This document shows, piece by piece, positions 1-10,189 of a DNA stretch of 64,000 bases. The notes beneath the pieces are model-generated. The model was not told where the DNA came from. It saw only the letters and a program-made list of their open reading frames with translations, and searched no databases. A program made the translations under genes and the position numbers. This DNA is from Sabellastarte sp. h YS-2021 (taxonomy: Eukaryota > Annelida > Polychaeta > Sabellida > Sabellidae): the NCBI GenBank assembly GCA_964017235.1, contig OZ024936.1, positions 50,519,028 to 50,583,027 on the forward strand, written 5' to 3'. How positions within the stretch are numbered: position 1 is the stretch's first letter; each line of letters begins with the position of its first letter.

Positions 1-413
1 CTTTGAAACAGAAAGTTTTATAAAAAAGAATCTCTTGAATATTGGTATAACATAATTTTTCAAAAGAGTTAGACATTAAGTTTTTCCTATCTAAACATTT
101 TATCAAGCTTGGGGTTTTATTAACCTTTTAAAATTTTTGTGGTAATATAGGGACTGGCTACTAGTATGTCCCACATTTTCCCATGAACTGAATCCACCAG
201 ATGTTGATTACTAAGTAGAAATTCAAATCTTGTTTTTCTTCAAAATGTCCAAAGTTTCAATATAAGTGACCACTGTTTTCCAATGCAGTTTTAGATGATG
301 CCCAGACTGCTGCCTCCAAGTTGGTTCCTGCTGCAGGAGGAAAGATGACTGTAGCCATTGACTTTGTTAACATTCCTTCCACCATAAAGACTTGTCTGAA
401 ATCACTCTCTACA

Positions 414-2142
414 GTAAGATTTTGACAGTAATCCCTGTTTTTTTCAAAGAAGCATCCATTATGAAATCCACAGTTCAATAACTAACCCATTGTACCTAAG
501 TTGTGAATGTTTTTTGTGTGTGAAAATCAAAAGTCAGCGCAATGTATAATTTAAATTCGTTTTAGCATATATACTGACAATGTTTTATTATAGGAATAAA
601 AGACATATTCGAGTGCTTTATGATGGTTTTAAACTATCGAGCGGCTGAATATTAAAGCCACGAAGCATTTTTTTACATTGTTCTCTGCAAAGTTCAACAA
701 GATGCACTCAGAGAGAGCAAAACACTCGACTCGATGTGACCAGTCTCGCCAAGTGTTATAAAATTTTTTAAGGAAGACAAAACCAAACATGTCAATTAAT
801 TTTCAGTGGATTTCTCCCCACTGAGGAATACATGCATACCTGAACACACATATCCAGACAATGGATAACTTTTTGTGGGTATTTTGTGAGTTCATGAAAG
901 TGTTGCTCACTCTCTAGCTGACATTATTATAAATGCCAATTGATAAAATGGGCACAATGTGTGCCAGGAACTACTGAGCATATCAGTTCCTGGATTACCA
1001 GAAGTTGGACAACTGACCCCAAGGTCCATGTTAAGTTGGACAACTAATGACCCAAAGGTCAAAGGTTAACAAGCATTGCGGATATAAAATTTTTATTTAA
1101 TAATGTATATATGTTTCTACTGCATATGTACAATCCATTACAATCATTACAATTCATTACAACTTGCATCCATACAATACAGGCATAGGGTCACCTTAAA
1201 CTAATGACAGTTTGAGGTGACCTTAACCAAAGGAGGTTAAACAACCTAAAAGATTTGACGAAAATGTATAATAGTACATAATGTAAGTGACCCTATGCCA
1301 GTAAAGCACTAATTTAAGTAAATATTTGAATTGAAGACATGGTGATTTCAAATGAAATAAAGAAATTACACCAGCCAAACCCCAATAAAAGTGTGGCAGG
1401 AACTACTGAGCACATATGTTTACCACGGTAACATTTCAAAAATTTATGAGGTTTATTGGTATCTAGAATACTAACTGGATCTTTCCTAAAATGCAATCAC
1501 ATCTTTCCATGGCTAGTACCTTCCTGCTAAAAATTTAACATCAAAATTTGTTCATTACTTTTGCAGAAATATCAAGTCCAAAGCCAAAGTCATTTGAAAT
1601 ACATTGAAAATGAGAATTCATGATTTTTTGTATCCAAAATATGATCCAGATCTTTCCCAAAAATTAGTAACTTCTTCCAGGTCCTTCCCACCAATTTTTA
1701 TAAAGATCTGTTCATTAGTTGTGGAGTTCTCTACACATCTAAAACATACAGACAAGTAGACAATCACACAAAACATAAACTCCTGTTGGAGGTAACAATA
1801 TTGGTTACAGGCCATTTCTTGGTGAAAATCACCCAGGGTAAATTTTCTGTGATAGTCTGTCAAGAAATTGAAAGAAAAAAAAAGAAAATGAAAACATAAA
1901 TAAAAATGATGAATACACAATCTCACTCTTTATTATCTTTATGTCACTTTCATGACATAAAATGGGAAGAAATATTTATTTAAAGACGTCAAGTATCACA
2001 AGCTAGGTTTGTGACCTCACAATGACAATGGCTGGCATTGTGACATCATTAAGTAATGACATCATCAAAAAGCAAAATATTGATTTACATATGTGATGAA
2101 GAGAATCAGATTTCTCTGTATATGCCCAATTGAAAATAAGAG
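414..2142. other. Former intron 8 of ADH copy A, with small repeats
   Basis: No gene is seen. A 20-base motif (GGAACTACTGAGCA core) occurs at about 960-980 and again at about 1392-1413. Around 1181-1300 there are inverted motifs (CATAGGGTCAC with GTGACCCTATG, and GGTCACCTTAAACT with AGTTTGAGGTGACC), which look like remains of a small foldback element. At about 1615-1690 a stretch mentioning TATCCAAAATATGATCCAGATC resembles dispersed sequence near 10500, 20390, 31230 and 37010. Confidence 0.5.
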
Positions 2143-2326
2143 GGAGGTACTCTTATGGACTTCAGACTACCACATTCCCACCTGTAAATTTCTAGCAAGC
2201 CATATTTGACAACTTGTGTATACAAGGTGCAGCTGTTGAACATAGGTATTACATTGAGGACATATTCAAGCTGCTGTCAGACAGAAATATAAATTTTCTG
2301 AAGAACAGGATGTGTCTTGGTAGTTA

Positions 2327-2530
2327 ATAATCTTTGGAAAATGGATACTGAAAAAAAAAATAAACTGTCTTAAAAGCCTGAACATGTATGGAGTTGTGTG
2401 ATTGCTTGATTGATTGATTTCTTGATTGATTCATATGAATGTATAACCTGTCATAAAATCCCAAACATGTGTGGACCTGTGTGATTGATTGAATGTGATG
2501 GATCAATTGATTCATACAACCTGGGATACA
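2327..2530. repeat. GATT-rich simple/degenerate repeat
   Basis: Two similar stretches, each beginning with an AACATGT(A/G)TGGA motif followed by GTGTGATTG and GATTGATT runs, lie at about 2381-2440 and 2464-2515. This is a short imperfect tandem duplication with tetranucleotide expansion. No coding potential is evident. Confidence 0.55.
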
Positions 2531-2778
2531 ACCACTGATCATAAAAATTGCCTTGAAGATTATATGGATTTGCAAAGCTAACAGACATAACATAAAGTGC
2601 CTGGGTAAGCATTGACATAGCATTCAATGTTTTGATTCTTTTTAAAGATTCAAGGCAATATCATGGACACCTTGGTGCTTTCTTGCAAGATTTAATGTTC
2701 AATGTGATGTTTGTTGTGGCTATAATATATGTTTCTTATTCGGGTTTAAAGCCCTCCAATAACCACAGCACCATTTGA

Positions 2779-3017
2779 TTTATTTATTTATTTATTTGGG
2801 GTTTTACGTCGCTTTCAACACTGTACAGGTCATATCACGGCGGGTAGTTGGAAGGGCAGAGGAAACCAGTACATAGAGTTCATTAGGGTTCTGTACTGTA
2901 AACTGCCGACCAACGGCAAGCAACTACCAGCTTCCCCACTTGAGGTCGTGCCGGGAATCAAACCCCGGCCTCAGAGGTGGGAGGCGAGAGTGTTACCACT
3001 CTGCCACCGTGGCCCCT
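2779..3017 (-). mobile_element. tRNA-derived SINE (family 1) inserted in exon 10 of ADH copy A
   Basis: Read on the minus strand, it starts GGGGCCACGGTGGCAGAGTGG, contains an A box (TGGCAGAGTGG) and a B box (GGTTTGATTCC), and ends ACGTAAAACCCCAAATAAAT plus an (AAAT)n tail. It is flanked by a 13-bp target duplication with one mismatch: CAGCACCATTTGA at 2766-2778 and CAGTACCATTTGA at 3018-3030. Those bases are ADH coding sequence, so the insertion point inside the exon is certain. Related copies lie at 9472-9701 and 32162-32394. Confidence 0.92.
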
Positions 3018-3087
3018 CAGTACCATTTGAAGATATTGGATCTATTCTTTACAAGATGATCACCAGCGAGCTTATCACAGGACGTGG

Positions 3088-3811
3088 TAAAATAACTATT
3101 TCCTATACAGAGGCAACAACATATAATTTTTGTTGATGAGTAAATGCTTCATGATGAAGATTACAGAAATATTATTTGAAGACAGTACCTTATGGATGTA
3201 TTAGCAAACCAGATATACATTACATTTTTGTCAAACAGTTAAACTCCCTCAACTTGGGATAATGTATTGCTACAAAGCTTCTCTTCAAGGATATCTAAAT
3301 ATGAAGGAGAAGTTACTCTATGCCTGATTCCGGCATTGTAGTATCTGGATGTAGAAACAAAGTAAATGAGTCAAAAAGGCCTTATGGACATTCGTCTTTT
3401 GTAGGAAAATTTCCTTGTCGGTTTTCTTAGCACTTTCTTTGCATGGTGACACCATTTATGTGCAAAATTTACCAATCTGACAAATAAACACACTTTAACA
3501 CACTTGACATAAATCAAATAAAATCAGTTCTTTTGAAAAATTCTTATTCAATTATCACAAGTTAAATTGCCTCCAAGGGCAATAATTTCTTTTTTATTTT
3601 TATTAAATTTTAGCCTGAACACTCACCAAGTAGATCTATATCAAGTCAGTTAAATACTAGTTCCACTGATTGCTCATCTTGTAAAATTAAGATTTTCTGC
3701 TCAGAATTGTCTATAGTGATATCTTTTGTGTTTTATTGGCTCTAGGATTTATCACTAGAATATTGAAGTTCAAACTTCTGTGTATGCACAGAATGCCTAG
3801 TGTGCTGTATG
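3088..3811. other. Unique intergenic DNA
   Basis: AT-rich sequence between the dead ADH copy and the tyrosine-recombinase retroelement. I see no exon, hairpin or repeat that recurs in the window. Confidence 0.4.
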
Positions 3812-3833
3812 TGGTGATATTGGTTTTATATTT

Positions 3834-4766
3834 CATTCCCCCACCCCAAAAGTGATGGTCAAAAGGTCAAAGTGACCACTGGACAAGAGTACCCATGATT
3901 ATGAAGACCGATAACTGAGAAGTGTTCTAAGAATTACAATTTCTTTGACCACCTCATGTAGTCACCCCAGCCCATGACCTTACAGGTGAGGTCAAACAAA
4001 AGGTCATGGGGTCAAAGTATCAGCCCAATCACATTATGAATCAACCACAAGCCAACCTAGAGTTACTACCCAAGCCATCCAGGCAGGTTCATAAGATTTA
4101 CAAATCTAACCATGTGGCAATAAAGCTACAGAGGCCTTGAGGTCAGATCGCCTCAAGGTCAAATGCGAATGATGAGACATACATCATATGAATCATGAGG
4201 TCAAAGGTAAAGAAGGTCAAAGTTCATCTCTGATGCTATTAAGGAGATGCATTTGAAGACAGGAAGTACCCAATTGGGTTTTAAATTTTTATTATTATAC
4301 AATAACACGATTATACACTCATACACAAGCTATGACTAAAAGTTTCTTTTAAGACACAATATCATTAGAAACAAGAACATTCTTTAAAACCACAATCATA
4401 CTCTCCCTCACTAGAAAATTTAATCAGAGAGCTGAAGTAAAATGTACTCATATAATTAACATTTTTTAGATAAAGCCCTAATATAGTGCCAACCTTCATT
4501 ATATGAACAATGACTACAACACCATATAATATGAAAATATTTTTTTCTAGAAACCAGGGTTGGCAATCCAAGACCCAATTTTAAGTGTGAAACACAGAGA
4601 GGTTAACCTCAAGTAGGAAGTTACATTTGGGTGATATCAAAGTAAATAAATGAAGATAAGCTGAAACCCCCCAGAAATGCCCCAGGGGTAATATCCCCTG
4701 AATTTTCTTACTTAGTACATTACTACAATATAGACATGACAATAAAATATGTAAAAATTCACCCAA
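3834..4766 (-). repeat. Split direct repeat B2 (terminal)
   Basis: 933 bp, identical as far as I can read to 5697-6629 (offset 1863). It begins CATTCCCCCACCCCAAAAG and ends at TTCACCCAA; the two copies diverge immediately outside these limits. It contains many GGTCA words (near 3855-3870, 3985-4015, 4140-4165, 4198-4225). A 68-aa frame (4365-4571, minus) is duplicated with it and shows no recognisable domain. Confidence 0.9.
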
Positions 4767-5696
4767 TGACTAGAACCGCAGGGAAAACCCCATAAAACAT
4801 TTAAAAGAATTGTTATCACACCATAGACGCGACTACGGCTAATAAAGATAGCTAATGACTGTAAGAGGTCACCAAGTGACCTATAATAATACGGTAGCCA
4901 TAGAAAAAATTAGGCATATATGCAGGCCATATGTCAATACGTTACAACCAAGAAGTAATATGTACACCAATAATAATGTATTCATTTGACACTGGTGAAC
5001 TGTTTACCAAGTTGCCCACATCAAAAATTAATATACAGCAAAGTCACAAACTGTGAACTTATAACATAGCCATATAACACAGTTGCATATAGCAACGTGA
5101 AGTAATTATAATAAAAAACTAAAAATGCTGCAGCAAAAATTAGATTAACTGGCAGTTCATAGCAGCAATTAAAAGAATTCTTACTTATTAATGCTCATAC
5201 AGAATATTTCAGGGTCAAGCCCATAACATATAGTCACGACAACACTGGAGAGAAGCAAACAAAAGTCTCTGAGAACTTCTGAAGTCGTGGTCAATTCGAG
5301 TAGAAGACAACCCTGTGAAGGTCCAATCCGTCGTAAGCTCCAGCTCCGCAGACAAGATCTCCCTCCAGCAGAGAATGGTACACTGCCACCATCAAGTGGC
5401 TCACTACAACTAAAGACATCAGTTAGCACACAGCCTACATATTCATAGAAAAGGGGGGGAACTAATGACACTAGGGTGGGTGAAAAAACAAATAAATTCT
5501 AAAAATTAAAATTCAGGTCTTGTCTTGTCGACTGCCAGTTCAAATCTGGCCATTCTCCCCTTGACCATAGCAAGGGTCAAACCTGTGACCAATCAGAAAC
5601 GACCATGTGGCCAGTAACCCATTTATAATATGGGGGTGTTTCAATATATGGGGGTGAAGGAATGATTAAGGTTGGCACCTAAATGCCAACCCACAA
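4767..5696 (-). repeat. A2 segment between the two B repeats
   Basis: This 930-bp spacer lies between the identical repeats. If the element is Ngaro/PAT-like it should match the missing 5' terminal repeat A1. A 96-aa frame on the minus strand (5181-5471) has no recognisable domain. Confidence 0.6.
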
Positions 5697-6629
5697 CATT
5701 CCCCCACCCCAAAAGTGATGGTCAAAAGGTCAAAGTGACCACTGGACAAGAGTACCCATGATTATGAAGACCGATAACTGAGAAGTGTTCTAAGAATTAC
5801 AATTTCTTTGACCACCTCATGTAGTCACCCCAGCCCATGACCTTACAGGTGAGGTCAAACAAAAGGTCATGGGGTCAAAGTATCAGCCCAATCACATTAT
5901 GAATCAACCACAAGCCAACCTAGAGTTACTACCCAAGCCATCCAGGCAGGTTCATAAGATTTACAAATCTAACCATGTGGCAATAAAGCTACAGAGGCCT
6001 TGAGGTCAGATCGCCTCAAGGTCAAATGCGAATGATGAGACATACATCATATGAATCATGAGGTCAAAGGTAAAGAAGGTCAAAGTTCATCTCTGATGCT
6101 ATTAAGGAGATGCATTTGAAGACAGGAAGTACCCAATTGGGTTTTAAATTTTTATTATTATACAATAACACGATTATACACTCATACACAAGCTATGACT
6201 AAAAGTTTCTTTTAAGACACAATATCATTAGAAACAAGAACATTCTTTAAAACCACAATCATACTCTCCCTCACTAGAAAATTTAATCAGAGAGCTGAAG
6301 TAAAATGTACTCATATAATTAACATTTTTTAGATAAAGCCCTAATATAGTGCCAACCTTCATTATATGAACAATGACTACAACACCATATAATATGAAAA
6401 TATTTTTTTCTAGAAACCAGGGTTGGCAATCCAAGACCCAATTTTAAGTGTGAAACACAGAGAGGTTAACCTCAAGTAGGAAGTTACATTTGGGTGATAT
6501 CAAAGTAAATAAATGAAGATAAGCTGAAACCCCCCAGAAATGCCCCAGGGGTAATATCCCCTGAATTTTCTTACTTAGTACATTACTACAATATAGACAT
6601 GACAATAAAATATGTAAAAATTCACCCAA
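5697..6629 (-). repeat. Split direct repeat B1 (internal)
   Basis: Second copy of the 933-bp repeat, starting 8 bp beyond the recombinase stop codon in element orientation. No difference from 3834-4766 was noticed, so the two repeats have not had time to diverge or have been homogenised. Confidence 0.9.
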
Positions 6630-6636
6630 ACACCCA

Positions 6637-7395
6637 TCACTGAGGTAGGTGTAGTCGAAAAGCTTGTAGAAGAGGGTCAGAAGGAGTTGTGGAGTGTGTA
6701 TGAATGTAACGCCATACGCAATCGGATTTCCAAGTACCTTGTTTTTTAATTGCATCAATGGGGACCCCATGTTGGAAGGCCCAAGAGGCCCCAGATTTTC
6801 TAAACGTATGAAATGTGATGTGCAAGTGGTCCCAACCCAGCTTGAAAATAATTCGTTTCAAATGTTTTCTGACAATAGTATCAGTCAGGGGAAGCCACTG
6901 GCCCTGCCTACATATGGAAAATAAAGGATCATTCTCAGAACCTGGGGTCATATGCAACATATGTTTTAGGGCAGCAACAGGGCATAATCTTGAATCAGGC
7001 AACACTGGGATGTGAACACGTGTTACTGTGTCCCTATACTGAAGGGTTTTAGACCATTTGATAATGATGATAGCCATATCATGGGAAAAAATAATATCAG
7101 CCCTAGCCAGGTGTCTGGACACGTCATATGTTTTGAAAGTATGGGGGACCAAGTTAGAGAGTCTCAAAAATGAGAAAAAGGCCAGCAGATAGAGTGGCCT
7201 GAATACTTGTGGGTCCTCTAAAGTTTCAGTGACTTCCAGGATCTGTAATAACATATCATGTGTAAGAACAGATACGTTCTTGATGGCCAAAGGTGTGTTA
7301 ATTTTTAAGGATTTTATAAACATTTGAATTTTTTCATGCCTGAAGCCAGTAGTGGGGATGTTGTACAAAACGCAATAAGCTCTGATACCAGCTAT
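6637..7395 (-). CDS. Tyrosine recombinase, N-terminally truncated by the element edge
   Basis: Catalytic domain of a tyrosine recombinase/integrase, which in DIRS-order elements inserts a circular DNA copy. Numbering from the codon at 7368, the signature residues are present: R69 (FSFLRLSN), K104 or a nearby lysine, H187 and R190 (FHTFRKSGA), W213 (GTWKSD) and the nucleophile Y221 (WRYIHTH). The frame has no ATG at 7368 (the codon is TTG) and stays open upstream to the element border at 7395 (IAGIRAYCVLYN), so the true start was lost by truncation. The stop is immediately followed by repeat B1. No frameshift is seen in the remaining part, suggesting a fairly young insertion. Confidence 0.82.
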   Translation of the reverse strand: MAGIRAYCVLYNIPTTGFRHEKIQMFIKSLKINTPLAIKNVSVLTHDMLLQILEVTETLEDPQVFRPLYLLAFFSFLRLSNLVPHTFKTYDVSRHLARADIIFSHDMAIIIIKWSKTLQYRDTVTRVHIPVLPDSRLCPVAALKHMLHMTPGSENDPLFSICRQGQWLPLTDTIVRKHLKRIIFKLGWDHLHITFHTFRKSGASWAFQHGVPIDAIKKQGTWKSDCVWRYIHTHSTTPSDPLLQAFRLHLPQ

Positions 7396-7417
7396 TGGTG
7401 ATATTGGTTTTATATTT

Positions 7418-8360
7418 AAGTGTGCAAGGACCCATGTGTTAGTGTATGCCCAGTCTCACATGTTTTTTGGAAGATAGGGATCACAAGTTGTGTTTCATTC
7501 AATATATTGTTTGGCTGAATAATGTAAGTACTAAATAATGTTGTTTTATCTTTTTGAAGAAACCTGAATATATAATATATAAGTAAATAATACATGAATA
7601 TTATAAGTAAATGACTATGTTTTATTTCTGTCCTGAAAAGTGTCTGCTGTTGGAATGATTTGGTATTAATTAATCATAGTTTATAAGTAATTTCTGATAA
7701 ATTCATTAATAGTAGTAACTATTCAGTTATATCCCTAGTGTTTTAGAGAGTTAATTTAGAATTAAGTACCATATGGTTCATTAAATCTCTGAAGTAAAGT
7801 ATCATGAAATAACAATGCTATATATGCTACTATTTATAATCTTAAGTGGCTTCAGATAACATATATTTCAGTTACCTTATGTTGTGACTATTGTGAGCAT
7901 CACCTGTGATCTGCTACTTACCAGTTATTTACCAGCTACTATCTTTAATGTATTTGTTTATCACTGCATCACTTACTACATCAACAATATATGTGTCACT
8001 TTACTACTAAATTGAAGTTCATATTCTTTGTTTAGGTGTGGATGCTAATATGTCATACCTGAAAGGTTAACTTATGTTACACTGACCTGGATGGATCACT
8101 TTAGCCAGATCTCTTCTGTATTCCGTATTATTTGTCAGTAACCTTTGTCAGAAATTCACACATTCTACCTGCATCCTTATTATCACCAAGGACTGATATA
8201 CATACAGTGGGAGCCTGATTTGAGTACTTTATAAATTTACAGAAGTCCAGACTTAATAAATTCCAGATATACTGGCGTCAGTAATATTGTTGATTATATA
8301 GTAATCATTAAAATTTTGGATGCCATATACGATTTAATGTCTTCATTTATTCATTAAATG
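7418..8360. other. Unique AT-rich intergenic DNA
   Basis: I see no gene or recurring repeat between the retroelement and the Harbinger-like relic. It is AT-rich with many short TA tracts. Confidence 0.4.
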
Positions 8361-8365
8361 TAACA

Positions 8366-9209
8366 CCTCCCCACTTGGAAACCGGCTTGTCCTACTCGCT
8401 TGTCGTCTTGTCCTAGTCACTTCCCGTCTTCTCCTAATCACTTAATCACTTCTCGTCTTGTCCTATTCACTTCTTGTCTTGTCCTATACACATTCTGTCT
8501 TGTCCTATAATGAAAACGGCTTGTCCTTGTAGAAAAGATCCTCATGTATGTTGTAAATATTAAGATACCCGAAAAAAGTGCTTTTATTTGGTCACATAAT
8601 AATCAAATTGTAAGCCTAACGTCAGTAGAGCAAAAAATTAAGAAAATCAGGTCAAAGACAGTCAATATAATATTTGGATCCCATCACATGACCAGAACTA
8701 TAGTATGTTTTACCCTTATGTTCAGAATTGGGTCTTTCCCAGAGGCTAGGATTTGTTTGTTATAAATGTGTAGAGACGTTGCTCACAGAGACAAAATTTT
8801 GAAGGTGGCTTTCCCAGAAGTCCAAATTTGGAGTATAAAAGCCAGGAACAAGCATGACGGTTCTCATTGTCATGTGAAATATTCTGATGCAATACTGGTA
8901 ATGAAAATTTTCTATTTTAGGTGGGCTTTTGTCATAACCAGAAATAGATTGATTTATTTTTTCTGGTCTATTGTGCCCTAGGGCTTGTTCTAGGGCTTTC
9001 AAGTTCAATCGTACAGGAAGCCTGACCCCAAGTCAGATCGGGATGTGGATACAGACAAGCTAGGATATAATATATCCTGTCGCGGAGGTTTAACTGACTC
9101 TTCATTTCACAACCCAAAATGGCCCCATTCCCCAGCTCAACTAACTGAACCTAGAGTTGGTAAGCTTGGGTTTGGGTTGGCTCTATTGGAACACCCCCAT
9201 AAGCAGTAT
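8366..9209 (-). mobile_element. Non-autonomous Harbinger-like element (family of the 13533-20089 element)
   Basis: The right end reads GGAACACCCCCA followed by TAA, as at the ends of the 13533-20089 element. Internal blocks match that element in inverted orientation: 8640-8890 (TTTGGATCCCATCACATGA and the following CATTGTCATGTGA) matches the reverse complement of about 14150-14300, and the CTTGTCCTA-rich start (8385-8520) matches the reverse complement of 19830-19915. The left border is less clear and may be truncated. It has no transposase ORF. Confidence 0.6.
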
Positions 9210-9471
9210 CACTGTCTGACACCTCTATACAATTTATGAACTCCACAGATTTTCCATTGCTTGTAACACAGGTTTTGTTATTAGGCTACAGCAATTTAAC
9301 CACTGCTGTGAAATTATCACCAAAAATCAAAAGTTTTAAAGACACTTGAAGAGGAAAGACCATCCTATCAACGCAAAGGCTTTTTCAAAGTCAAACAAAG
9401 TCAGTAGTCATGGGAAATGCGAGCTCATACTAAAATCAGTTAAATCTGTCTTTGTACATACAACTTCACAA

Positions 9472-9701
9472 GGGGGCCGCGGTGGCAGAGTGGTAACACT
9501 CTCGCCTCCCACCTCTGAGGCTGGGGTTCGATTCTCGGCACGGCCTCAAGTGGGAAAGCTGGTAGTTGCTTGCCGTTGGTCGGCAGTTTACAGTACAGAA
9601 CCCTAACGAACTGTATGTACTGGTTTCCTCTGCCCTTTCAACTACCCGTCGTGATATGACCTGTACAGTGTTGAAAGCGACGTAAAACCCCAAATAAATA
9701 A
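9472..9701 (+). mobile_element. tRNA-derived SINE, family 1
   Basis: It opens GGGGGCCGCGGTGGCAGAGT, has an A box TGGCAGAGTGG and a B box GGTTCGATTC, and ends GACGTAAAACCCCAAATAAAT. It is flanked by a perfect 12-bp target duplication, ACAACTTCACAA (9460-9471 and 9702-9713). A 60-70-bp tRNA-like head is followed by a body shared with 2779-3017 and 32162-32394. Confidence 0.92.
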
Positions 9702-9713
9702 ACAACTTCACAA

Positions 9714-10189
9714 ATACAAGGCAGTCTGAACAAATATCAGAAGCACTTATGTCTAAAAACTTATTAACATCTCTAGAGGATTAATGTAGAAAAAAACTGA
9801 AGACGTATTGTCACAAAAATACAACATGAATTTAGGGTAAAAACTAACATTAAGTTATCTCTGCTGTATATTTTGAAAATGGTAAAAAGGCTACAAAAAT
9901 ATTTTAAAAACTAGCGTTTGTTTTCTAAATACAATAATTTATTGTAATAAAGAAGTAAAAAAGAACTTTTGCATATTAAATAGACTTAACAAGCTAAAGT
10001 GAATCATTGCCATAAACTGTAATTAGCTTCTTGGACTTTCAACTCTGATAAAATCCGGATATAAAATAAGTTTATATATCTCACTTCTTCAAGGATTTCA
10101 GCGTCTGATACTTTGCAAGGTAAAACAAGTTCTGCTATAAGTATCACATACAAATATATTTCAGCAGTCATTTTGTGTCAGTTAACATA
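9714..10189 (+). promoter_or_regulatory. Upstream region of ADH copy B
   Basis: This is the interval between the last SINE and the ATG of copy B. A TATAAA-like motif (GGATATAAAATAAG, about 10056-10069) lies roughly 130 bp before the ATG and could serve as a TATA box. Nothing else can be supported by eye. Confidence 0.3.

Larger units (their letters stand above)
295..3087 (+). pseudogene. Alcohol dehydrogenase copy A, 3' part only, decayed
   Basis: Three exons equivalent to exons 8, 9 and 10 of the intact copy at 10190-35265 can be aligned; the 5' part lies outside the window. Exon 8 (295-413, 119 nt) is intact with AG and GT borders and encodes DDAQTAASKLVPAAGGKMTV and onward. Exon 9 (from 2143 to about 2296) has a 7-nt deletion after GGTL that shifts the frame into a TAA, and its donor GTAAGT has become ATAAAT. 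Exon 10 (from about 2744) has lost its acceptor AG, lacks one base near its start, and is split by a SINE at 2779-3017. After the SINE the reading resumes as FEDIGSILYKMITSELITGRG, then loses the normal C-terminus and stop. The family role would be NAD-dependent alcohol/aldehyde oxidoreduction, but this copy cannot make it. It has the same orientation as copy B, so a tandem duplicate is the simplest origin. Confidence 0.85.
3834..7395 (-). mobile_element. 5'-truncated tyrosine-recombinase retrotransposon (Ngaro/PAT-like, DIRS order)
   Basis: Read on the minus strand the order is a tyrosine recombinase ORF (to 6637), repeat B1 (6629-5697), an intervening segment A2 (5696-4767) and repeat B2 (4766-3834). 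B1 and B2 are 933 bp and appear identical. In Ngaro/PAT elements the terminal arrangement is A1-ORFs-B1-A2-B2 (established for this order), and this matches its 3' half. The gag and reverse transcriptase ORFs and A1 are missing, and the recombinase frame is still open at the right edge, so the copy is 5'-truncated. The whole piece is bracketed by a 22-bp direct repeat (3812-3833 and 7396-7417), which is unusual for this order. A Crypton-type element is the alternative, but it would not explain the split repeats. Confidence 0.72.

Noticed and set aside
4365-4571. 68-aa ORF repeated exactly at 6228-6434
   Set aside because: Exact repetition follows from the 933-bp duplicated repeat; there is no recognisable domain, and one-frame openness over 200 bp is expected by chance.
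6694-7015. Two plus-strand ORFs opposite the tyrosine recombinase
   Set aside because: Antisense shadows of the recombinase frame with no domain.
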